Assembly: GCA_025965635.1 (NCBI GenBank)
Contig: JAOPWO010000291.1
Coordinates: forward strand, 1-8,573
Length of the DNA stretch: 8,573 nt
Direction: 5' to 3'
Source of the DNA: Modestobacter sp.
GTDB taxonomy: Bacteria; Actinomycetota; Actinomycetes; Mycobacteriales; Geodermatophilaceae
The notes under the pieces are model-generated. The model ran no database searches. It saw only the letters and a list, made by a program, of their open reading frames with translations, and was not told where the DNA came from. Position 1 is the stretch's first letter, and the number at the start of each line of letters is the position of its first letter. Made by a program: the position numbers and the translations under genes. This document shows positions 1-5,547 of the stretch, one piece after another.

Positions 1-773
1 ACCGTCCGCCGCAGCTCGGCGAGGTCGGCCTGCTGAGCGCGCAGGAAGTCCACCTGGTCGGCCAGCGGGCGCACCGCCGTCTTCACCACCCGGTCGCGGC
101 CCTTCTCCGCGGCCGTCCGCCGCCGCACCTCCGCCTCGACCGCCGCGCGGAAGGCGGCGATGCGCTCCTTGCCGGTGTGCCGGGCGACCTGCTCGGCCAG
201 GCCGCTGCGCTCCTCGCCGGCCAGCAGCCCCTGCACCAGGCCGGCCAGCAGGGTGTCCGGCGACAGCGCCCGCAGCACGCGGTAGCTGAAGAACGACTGC
301 CCCGCCGCGGTCGGCCGGCCCTGCCCCAAGACGTCGACGGCGGTGCGGGCGAACCGGCGCAGCGACTCCGGGTCGCCGGCCAGCAGCAACCGCAGCAGCT
401 CGGTCCGCAGCTGCTCGGCCAGCTCGCCGGGATCGCCGCCGGCCAGCGGCAGCAGCTCGCCGTCCAGGTCGTCCCCGGTCCCCCCGTCGTCCGGGGGGCG
501 TCCCGCGCCCGCCGCGGCCGGCCGGTCGGTCAGCGGCCACCACAGGTCGAACAGGACGTCGAACGCCGGCCGCTGCGCGGCCCGCTGGAGCAGCACCGCA
601 CCCAGCCCGTGGCGGAGCTGCTCGCGGTCGAGCAGCTCCACCACGGTGAGCACCTCCGCGGCGTCCACCGCCTGGCTGATCCCGACCGGGATCCCGGCCT
701 CCCGCACCGCGCGGACGAAGCCGTCCAGGTGGCCGACGAGCCCTCCCGGCTCGGCGAGCGGGGCGCCGGGCAT
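1..773 (-). CDS. VWA-domain (CoxE-like) protein, N-terminal part only
   Basis: This frame is open from an ATG at 773 to the left edge of the window, giving 257 residues without a stop, so the gene is truncated by the window. The visible part is the helical, acidic, Leu/Ala-rich region that precedes the von Willebrand A domain in CoxE-like partners of MoxR ATPases. It has an early segment GLVGHLDGFVRAVREAGIPV (residues 11-30), an aromatic patch FDLWW (75-79), a Gly/Asp-rich linker (about 90-104) and a basic stretch (216-236). The VWA fold and its metal-binding MIDAS residues would lie beyond position 1 and are not seen. The start ATG shares one base with the stop of the MoxR gene (TGATG), which indicates translational coupling. 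The identification rests on N-terminal resemblance and on the conserved position after MoxR. In the family, the VWA protein is thought to work with the MoxR ATPase in assembling or remodelling an unidentified complex. Confidence 0.75.
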   Translation of the reverse strand, partial: MPGAPLAEPGGLVGHLDGFVRAVREAGIPVGISQAVDAAEVLTVVELLDREQLRHGLGAVLLQRAAQRPAFDVLFDLWWPLTDRPAAAGAGRPPDDGGTGDDLDGELLPLAGGDPGELAEQLRTELLRLLLAGDPESLRRFARTAVDVLGQGRPTAAGQSFFSYRVLRALSPDTLLAGLVQGLLAGEERSGLAEQVARHTGKERIAAFRAAVEAEVRRRTAAEKGRDRVVKTAVRPLADQVDFLRAQQADLAELRRT

Positions 774-1666
774 CAGTTCAGCCGCAGCTCGGCGACGGCG
801 CGGGTCTGGTCGCTGGCGTGCTTGAGCACCACGCCGAGGGTCGCGCCGACCGCTGCGGGGTCCAGGGTGTCCAGACCCAGCGCCAGCAGCGTCTGAGCCC
901 AGTCCAGCGTCTCGGAGATCGACGGCGCCTTCTTCAGCTCCAGTGCCCGCAGCGCCCGGACCGTGCGCACCAGCTGGTCGGCAAGCGCCGGAGCGAGGTC
1001 GGGCACCCGGGAGAGCACGATCTGCCGTTCCCGTTCCGCGCTCGGGTAGTCCAGCGCGAGGTACAGGCAGCGGCGTTTGAGCGCCTCGGACAGCTCACGG
1101 GTCGCGTTGGAGGTGAGCACCACCAGCGGCCGGCGGACGGCGGTGATCGTGCCCAGCTCGGGGATGGTGACCTGGAAGTCGCTGAGCACCTCCAGCAGCA
1201 GACCCTCGACCTCGACGTCGGCCTTGTCGGTCTCGTCGATCAGCAGGACCGTCGGGTCGGTGCGCCGGATGGCCGTGAGCAGCGGCCGGGCGAGCAGGAA
1301 CTCCTCGCCGAAGACGTCGTCGTGCACGGTGTCCCAGTCGGCCCCGCCGGCCGTCCCGGTCCCGGCGGCGGAGATCCGCAGCAGCTGCTTCTTGTAGTTC
1401 CACTCGTACAGCGCGCGTGCCTCGTCCAGCCCCTCGTAGCACTGCAGCCGGATCAGCTCGGCGCCCGTGGCGGTGGCCAGCGCCTTGGCCAGCTCCGTCT
1501 TGCCGACCCCTGCCGGCCCCTCGACGAGCAGCGGCTTGCCCAGCCGGTCGGCGAGGAAGACCGTGGTCGCGATCTGGGCGTCGGGGAGGTAGCCGGCGGC
1601 GGTCAGCCGCGCGGTCACGTCCGCCACGTCGGCGAACTGGGCGGCGTGCGTCGGCGGGCGGGGCAT
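773..1666 (-). CDS. MoxR-family AAA+ ATPase
   Basis: Encodes 297 residues, a usual length for MoxR/CoxD-type ATPases. The nucleotide-binding site is complete: Walker A GPAGVGKT (50-57), Walker B VLLIDETDKAD (140-150, with D144 and E145), sensor 1 in TSNATRE (185-191, N187) and probable arginine-finger residues in KRRC (197-200). A C-terminal helical lid contains the segment SISETLDW (249-256). A longer open frame reaches 1849, but those extra residues are Arg/Ser/Pro-rich and antisense to nothing recognisable in this family. The ATG at 1666 is chosen because AGGAG lies at 1675-1671 and because the family sequence begins just after it. The gene starts 58 bases after proA and overlaps the VWA gene by one base. 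MoxR proteins act as ATP-driven chaperones that activate or insert cofactors into client complexes; no client is visible here. The M. tuberculosis counterpart, from memory, is Rv2426c. Confidence 0.93.
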   Translation of the reverse strand: MPRPPTHAAQFADVADVTARLTAAGYLPDAQIATTVFLADRLGKPLLVEGPAGVGKTELAKALATATGAELIRLQCYEGLDEARALYEWNYKKQLLRISAAGTGTAGGADWDTVHDDVFGEEFLLARPLLTAIRRTDPTVLLIDETDKADVEVEGLLLEVLSDFQVTIPELGTITAVRRPLVVLTSNATRELSEALKRRCLYLALDYPSAERERQIVLSRVPDLAPALADQLVRTVRALRALELKKAPSISETLDWAQTLLALGLDTLDPAAVGATLGVVLKHASDQTRAVAELRLN

Positions 1667-1670
1667 GCGG

Positions 1671-1675
1671 CTCCT
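1671..1675 (-). promoter_or_regulatory. Ribosome binding site of the MoxR gene
   Basis: AGGAG reads on the minus strand at 1675-1671, four bases before the ATG at 1666. It is one of the better Shine-Dalgarno matches in the window and fixes the start downstream of the longer open frame. The 58-base proA-MoxR gap also holds a GC-rich palindrome (CCCCGCGGGG) but no evident promoter, so co-transcription with proA is likely. Confidence 0.6.
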
Positions 1676-1724
1676 GCTGGGGCGGTGGGGCGGGTCACCC
1701 CGCGGGGGGGACGACGTCGGTCCG

Positions 1725-2975
1725 TCAGCGGACGTGGCCGCTGCCGGTGACGATGAAGGTCGTGGAGGTGAGCTCCGGCAGGCCCAGCGGCCCGCGGGCG
1801 TGCAACTTCTGGGTCGAGATGCCGATCTCGGCGCCGAAGCCGAACTCACCGCCGTCGGTGAAACGGGTCGAGGCGTTCACCAGCACGGCGGCGGCGTCGA
1901 CCCCGGCGGTGAAGTCGGCGATCGCACCGGCGGAGTCGGCCACGATCGCCTCGCTGTGCCCGGTCCCCCACCGCGCGATGTGGTCCAGCGCCTGCGGCAG
2001 GTCGTCGACCACCCGCACCGCCATGTCCAGCGACAGGTACTCGGTGGCCCAGTCCTCGTCGGTGGCCGGGACGACGGCGTCGTGTGCCCGTGCGGCAGCC
2101 TCGTCGCCGTGCAGGGTCACCCCGGCGTCGGCCAGTGCGGACAGCAGCCGCGGCAGGAAGGCGACGTCCCGGTGGACCAGGAGAGTCTCCGCGGAGTTGC
2201 AGACGCTGATCCGGGAGGTCTTCGCGTTCAGCACGATCGCCTCGGCCATCGCCGGGTCGGCGGAGGCGTCCACGTAGACGTGGCAGTTGCCCACACCGGT
2301 CTCGATCACCGGGACCGTGGACTCCTGCACGACGCGCGAGATCAGCGACGCGCCACCCCGCGGGATGACCACGTCGACCAGGCCGCGGGCGTTGAGCAGC
2401 TCCCCCACCGACGCGCGGTCGGCGGGCAGCAGCGCGATCGACCCGGCCGGCAGTCCGGCCTTCTCGGCGGCCTCGGTGAGGACGGCGACCAGCGCGGTGT
2501 TGGTGCGGTGGGCCGAGGCCGACCCGCGCAGCAGCGCCGCGTTGCCGCTCTTCAGGCACAGGCCTGCCGCGTCGACGGTCACGTTCGGCCGGGCCTCGTA
2601 GACGATCCCGACGACGCCCAGCGGCACCCGGACCTGGCGCAGCTGCAGTCCGTTGGCCAGCGTCGAGCCGCGGACCACGTCGCCCACCGGGTCGGGCAGC
2701 GCGATGAGGTGGCGCAGCGCGTCGGCCACCCCGGACAGCCGGGCGCGGTCCAGCCGGAGTCGATCGAGCAGCGATGTCGGCGTGCCGGCATCAGCGGCGG
2801 CCTCGACGTCGGCGGCGTTGGCGGCGAGCACCTCGTCGGCCCGCTCCAGCAGCGCCTCGGCCATCGCGGCGAGCGCGGCGTCCTTGGTCTCGGTGGGCAG
2901 GGTGCGCAGCACTCGGGCGGCCTCGCGGGCGCGCGTCGCTGCGGCTCCGATCAGCGGGAAGTCGGCGGCGGACAC
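1725..2975 (-). CDS. proA: Gamma-glutamyl phosphate reductase (glutamate-5-semialdehyde dehydrogenase)
   Basis: Encodes 416 residues, full length for ProA. The enzyme reduces L-glutamyl 5-phosphate with NADPH to glutamate 5-semialdehyde, the second step of proline synthesis in the cytosol, acting directly after ProB. Family signatures are present throughout: GVVGIVYEARPN (120-131), the catalytic cysteine C259 in ISVCNSAETLLVH (256-268), GTGHSEAIVA (337-346) and the conserved C-terminal block NASTRFTDGGEFGFGAEIGI (367-386) continuing to QKLHARGPLGL. The residues around the active site read ISVCNSAETLL where many ProA proteins have PSVCNALETLL, a mild variation. The start is a GTG at 2975; an in-frame TAG at 2987-2985 excludes any longer protein. 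There is no Shine-Dalgarno sequence, and a -10-like TAGTCT sits 6 bases upstream, suggesting a leaderless message. The gene is separated from proB by def, an acetyltransferase gene and a gap of 311 bases. Confidence 0.98.
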   Translation of the reverse strand: MSAADFPLIGAAATRAREAARVLRTLPTETKDAALAAMAEALLERADEVLAANAADVEAAADAGTPTSLLDRLRLDRARLSGVADALRHLIALPDPVGDVVRGSTLANGLQLRQVRVPLGVVGIVYEARPNVTVDAAGLCLKSGNAALLRGSASAHRTNTALVAVLTEAAEKAGLPAGSIALLPADRASVGELLNARGLVDVVIPRGGASLISRVVQESTVPVIETGVGNCHVYVDASADPAMAEAIVLNAKTSRISVCNSAETLLVHRDVAFLPRLLSALADAGVTLHGDEAAARAHDAVVPATDEDWATEYLSLDMAVRVVDDLPQALDHIARWGTGHSEAIVADSAGAIADFTAGVDAAAVLVNASTRFTDGGEFGFGAEIGISTQKLHARGPLGLPELTSTTFIVTGSGHVR

Positions 2976-3138
2976 GGGTCGAGACTACGCGGCGGCGCCG
3001 CTGCGGCCACGGCCTGCGCCGGATGATCGGCAACCTCCGCGACGTGGGGAACAGCGTGCCGGCAGGGCTCCGCAGCAGGCAGCCTCCGTCGGTGTCCACG
3101 CCCCGGTCCACCGCGAGGTACTTCTCCGGGCTCGCCCG
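2976..3138. other. Intergenic stretch with ambiguous coding signal
   Basis: This is the proA-proximal part of the 311-base gap between proA and the acetyltransferase gene. Apart from the proA promoter it holds no recognised gene. A plus-strand frame from ATG 3023 to TGA 3142 would encode 39 residues; its third codon positions are almost all G or C (two exceptions), and its stop overlaps the GTG of the next plus-strand frame. A minus-strand frame from GTG 3147 shows equally strong third-position bias and reads SPEKYLAVDRGVDTDGG near its start, but it runs out of frame into proA with no sensible end. The two frames share third positions, so composition cannot separate them. No ribosome binding site supports either one. 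It may be a small gene, a gene remnant or chance. Confidence 0.4.
2982..2987 (-). promoter_or_regulatory. Probable -10 element for a leaderless proA transcript
   Basis: TAGTCT on the minus strand fits the actinobacterial -10 pattern TANNNT and ends 6 bases before the GTG start of proA. That spacing would place the transcription start on or next to the first base of the start codon. No Shine-Dalgarno-like sequence exists before the GTG, as expected for leaderless translation, which is common in actinobacteria. No convincing -35 hexamer is seen. The same TAG is also the in-frame stop that limits proA. Confidence 0.5.
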
Positions 3139-3354
3139 GTGACCCACGCCGCCGTCGTCGGCGGCCTGCTGCTGGCGTCACTGGCCGGCGGGCCGGACCT
3201 CGCCCGCTGTGGTCCGGTGGCGATCGGGGTGCTCGTGGCGGTCCCGGTGGTGCTGTACCCGGCCCTGCAGCGCGCCGCCCGGTGGGTCAGCCGGAGTGGC
3301 GGGCGAGCCGGTGCCGCAGCCGGTTGCGGACGGCGGGCCACTCGGCATCGGTGA
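3139..3354 (+). CDS. Possible small two-helix membrane protein
   Basis: This is the only plus-strand frame in the window that I would consider a gene. From GTG 3139 it encodes 71 residues with two hydrophobic segments: about residues 4-18 (AAVVGGLLLASLAGG) and 26-43 (PVAIGVLVAVPVVLYPAL). The second is followed by an Arg-rich tail, which would favour a cytoplasmic C-terminus. Third codon positions are nearly all G or C up to about codon 52. Beyond that, where the frame enters the 3' end of the oppositely oriented acetyltransferase gene (68-base overlap), third positions become mixed, so the true protein may end differently or the frame may be decaying. The start overlaps the stop of a 39-codon upstream frame (GTGA). 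No Shine-Dalgarno sequence is seen near the GTG. An inverted repeat (GCCGCCG-TCGT-CGGCGGC, 3148-3165) lies within it. I recognise no family; it may not be a real gene. Confidence 0.33.
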   Translation: MTHAAVVGGLLLASLAGGPDLARCGPVAIGVLVAVPVVLYPALQRAARWVSRSGGRAGAAAGCGRRATRHR

Positions 3355-3934
3355 TCGAGAAGACCACCGTGTCCCGCAGCGAGCCGTCGGGCTGCCGGCG
3401 GTGGTTCCGCAGCACGCCGTCCTGCTTCGCGCCGAGCGCCGCGATCGCCGTCCGGGACCGGGTGTTGTGCCAGTGCGTCCGGAACTCGACAGCCAGGCAG
3501 CCGAGCACCTCGAACGCGTGGCCGAGCAGCAGCAGCTTGCTCTCGGTGTTGACCCCGGTGCGCTGGGCGGATGCGGCGGTCCAGGTGTAACCGATCTCCA
3601 GCCGCGGGGTCTCGGCGTCGACGTTGCAGTAGGTGGTCATCCCGACCACGGCGCCGGTGTCGTTGCGGCGCACGGTGAACGGCAACATCGCGCCGGCGTC
3701 CCGCAGGGTCAGCTTGGCCTCGACGTCGGCGGTCATCCCCTCGCGCGTCGGCACCGAGGTGTACCAGAGCTCCCACAGCCGGCCGTCGGCGGCGGCTGTC
3801 GCCAGCGCACCGGCGTGCTCGCGGCGCAGCGGCTCCAGGGTGACGACGTCGCCGACCAGCGTGACCGGCTCCAGGCCCTGGTGCAGGGGCCCGCGGCGAG
3901 CCTGCGAGTCGTGGGGGGCACCGGGGTCCTTCAT
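3287..3934 (-). CDS. GNAT-family N-acetyltransferase, RimJ/RimL type
   Basis: Encodes 215 residues, typical for this branch of the GNAT superfamily (Acetyltransf_3-like, related to the RimJ/RimL protein N-terminal acetyltransferases). The fold begins near residue 22 (EPVTLVGDVVTLEPL). A central strand reads PRLEIGYTW (110-118), followed by the acetyl-CoA pyrophosphate loop region QRTGVNTE (124-131), and the C-terminal half has AVEFRTHWHNTRSRTAI (148-164) and ALGAKQDGVLRNH (166-178). The family transfers acetyl from acetyl-CoA to an amino group of a protein or small molecule; the substrate cannot be read from the sequence. The ATG at 3934 shares a base with the def stop (TGATG), so translation is probably coupled to def. 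The first 20 residues are poorly conserved in appearance, so an internal start is possible. Its position directly after a deformylase makes an N-terminal protein substrate an attractive but unproven idea. Confidence 0.9.
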   Translation of the reverse strand: MKDPGAPHDSQARRGPLHQGLEPVTLVGDVVTLEPLRREHAGALATAAADGRLWELWYTSVPTREGMTADVEAKLTLRDAGAMLPFTVRRNDTGAVVGMTTYCNVDAETPRLEIGYTWTAASAQRTGVNTESKLLLLGHAFEVLGCLAVEFRTHWHNTRSRTAIAALGAKQDGVLRNHRRQPDGSLRDTVVFSITDAEWPAVRNRLRHRLARHSG

Positions 3935-4413
3935 CAGGCGCGCAGCGCGCGGAGCACCCGCTTGCGGGCCTCCCCGGTCAGCCGGTCGACGAACAGCTTC
4001 CCGTCCAGGTGGTCGACCTCGTGCTGCAGGCAGCGCGCCAGCAACCCGCTGCCCTCGATCCGCAGCGGCGCCCCGTGCACGTCGAACCCCTCGGCCACGC
4101 AGTGCATCGCCCGCACGGTCGGCGCGTACAGGCCCGGGATCGACAGGCAGCCCTCGTCGTCGTCCTGCAGCTCCTCGGACCGCTCGGTGATCACCGGGTT
4201 CACCAGGTGCCCGATGACGCCGTCGACGTTGTAGGAGAAGAGCCGCAGGCCCACGCCGATCTGCGGGGCGGCCACGCCGGCCCGGCCGGGGTGGTCGACG
4301 GTGTCCTCGAGGTCCCGGACCAGAGCGGCCAGGTCGCGGTCGAAGGCCCGGACCGGGTCGGCGGGCGTACGCAGCACGGGGTCCCCGAGCTCGCGGATGG
4401 GGCGGATCGTCAC
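3934..4413 (-). CDS. def: Peptide deformylase
   Basis: Encodes 159 residues. The enzyme removes the formyl group from the initiator methionine of new proteins at the ribosome exit. All three family motifs are present: motif I GRAGVAAPQ (43-51), motif II EGCLS (87-91) with metal ligand C89, and motif III QHEVDH (130-135) with metal ligands H131 and H135 and catalytic E132. It is somewhat shorter than the roughly 170-190 residues usual for the family, but the fold and active site look complete. The start is GTG at 4413, 12 bases after the proB stop; there is no clear Shine-Dalgarno sequence, so translation probably depends on ribosomes leaving proB. The stop overlaps the ATG of the acetyltransferase gene. 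Actinobacteria often carry more than one def, so this need not be the only or main copy. Confidence 0.97.
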   Translation of the reverse strand: MTIRPIRELGDPVLRTPADPVRAFDRDLAALVRDLEDTVDHPGRAGVAAPQIGVGLRLFSYNVDGVIGHLVNPVITERSEELQDDDEGCLSIPGLYAPTVRAMHCVAEGFDVHGAPLRIEGSGLLARCLQHEVDHLDGKLFVDRLTGEARKRVLRALRA

Positions 4414-4425
4414 GGCGAGAGTCTC

Positions 4426-5547
4426 TCAGCCCCGGGTGGGACGCCGGATCAGGACCATCTCGTCGCGGTGCACGACCTCCCGGCGGTGCTCCGGATCGAG
4501 GTCACCGGTCTTGCGGCCGAGCAGGTCGGGCATCTCCCGGGCGTCGTAGGCGACCAGGCCGCGGGCGACGACGACGCCGTCCGGACCGACCAGTTCGACC
4601 GGGTCGTCGGCGAGGAACTGCCCGGTGACCCCGGTGATCCCGGCGGCCAGCAGCGAGGCGTGCCGTTCCCGGACCGCACGCACCGCCCCGTCGTCCAGCA
4701 GCAGGCGGCCGCGCGGACGGCTGGCGTAGCGCAGCCAGAACTGCCGGCCCGAGGGCCGGCGTCCGGAGGCCGCGAACAGCGTGCCCACCCGCTCGCCGGC
4801 CAGCGCCGCCGCGGCCAGCGGCGTGGAGGTCACGACGACGGGCACCCCGGCGGACGAGGCGATGAACGCCGCCTCCACCTTGGTCGCCATGCCGCCGGTG
4901 CCCACCCCGTTGCGGCTGGCCGAGCCGAGGGTGACCGCGGCCAGGTCGCCGCGACCACGCACGGTGTCGATCAGCTGGGCCGGACCGCTGCGCGGGTCGC
5001 CGTCGTACACGCCGTCGACGTCCGAGAGCAGCACCAGCGCGTCCGCGACCGCCACGTGCGCCACCAGTGCGGCGAGCCGGTCGTTGTCGCCGAACCGGAT
5101 CTCCTCGGTGGCGACCGTGTCGTTCTCGTTGACGATCGGCAGCACCCCGAGCGCCAGCAGCCGCTCGACGGTCTGCCGGGCGTTGCGGTAGTGGCTGCGC
5201 CGGGTGAGGTCGTCGGCGGTGAGCAGCACCTGTCCGACGGTCACGTCGTGGGCGGCGAAGGCGTCGGCGTAGGTCTGCACCAGCCGTAGCTGGCCGACGC
5301 TGGCGGCTGCCTGCGCCGTCGCCAGGTCGCGGGGTCGCCCGTCCAACCCCAGCGGGGCGAGCCCGGCCGCGATCGCGCCGGAGGAGACCAGCACGACCTC
5401 GCGACCGCCGGCGCGCAGCGCGCCCAGCACGTCCACCAGCGCCCGCAGCCGGTCGACGTCCAGCCCGCCGGGCAGGGTGGTCAGTGAGGACGAGCCGACC
5501 TTGACCACGACCCGACGGGCGCCGGCGATCTCCGGTCGCGTGCTCAC
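4426..5547 (-). CDS. proB: Glutamate 5-kinase
   Basis: Encodes 373 residues and catalyses ATP-dependent phosphorylation of L-glutamate to glutamyl 5-phosphate, the committed and normally proline-inhibited first step of proline synthesis. The amino-acid-kinase domain occupies about residues 10-260, with VVVKVGSSSL (13-22), LVSSGAIAAGL (53-63), VNENDTV (139-145), FGDNDRLAALVA (152-163), LLSDVDGVYDGDP (173-185) and the nucleotide-loop region GVGTGGMATKVEAA (214-227). A C-terminal PUA domain follows (about 276-365), as in the long form of ProB. The GTG start at 5547 overlaps the obg stop by four bases (GTGA), so translation is probably coupled to obg. The usual partner proA is not adjacent; def and an acetyltransferase gene follow instead. 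The feedback site is expected in the kinase domain, but inhibition cannot be judged from sequence alone. Confidence 0.98.
   Translation of the reverse strand: MSTRPEIAGARRVVVKVGSSSLTTLPGGLDVDRLRALVDVLGALRAGGREVVLVSSGAIAAGLAPLGLDGRPRDLATAQAAASVGQLRLVQTYADAFAAHDVTVGQVLLTADDLTRRSHYRNARQTVERLLALGVLPIVNENDTVATEEIRFGDNDRLAALVAHVAVADALVLLSDVDGVYDGDPRSGPAQLIDTVRGRGDLAAVTLGSASRNGVGTGGMATKVEAAFIASSAGVPVVVTSTPLAAAALAGERVGTLFAASGRRPSGRQFWLRYASRPRGRLLLDDGAVRAVRERHASLLAAGITGVTGQFLADDPVELVGPDGVVVARGLVAYDAREMPDLLGRKTGDLDPEHRREVVHRDEMVLIRRPTRG

Noticed and set aside
1667..1849. N-terminal extension of the MoxR protein to 1849
   Set aside because: The extension overlaps the end of proA, is Ser/Pro/Arg-rich and is made unnecessary by a good ribosome binding site before the ATG at 1666.
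1665..3026. Long plus-strand open frame opposite proA and the MoxR start
   Set aside because: It is antisense to proA, whose family signatures are unmistakable, and its translation is Gly/Gln/Arg/His-rich with no domain. Such frames arise from high GC content.
3148..3165. Inverted repeat GCCGCCG-TCGT-CGGCGGC as a terminator of the acetyltransferase gene
   Set aside because: It is more than 120 bases past the stop, has no U-run and lies within a frame with coding bias, so chance in GC-rich sequence is as likely.
2985..3776. Minus-strand open frame overlapping the acetyltransferase gene and the gap
   Set aside because: Out of frame with the acetyltransferase motifs. Its part in the gap is the reverse complement of the hydrophobic plus-strand frame and reads as Thr/Ser-rich filler.
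4009..5289. Long plus-strand open frame opposite def and proB
   Set aside because: It covers two genes with intact catalytic motifs on the other strand and has the composition of a shadow frame.
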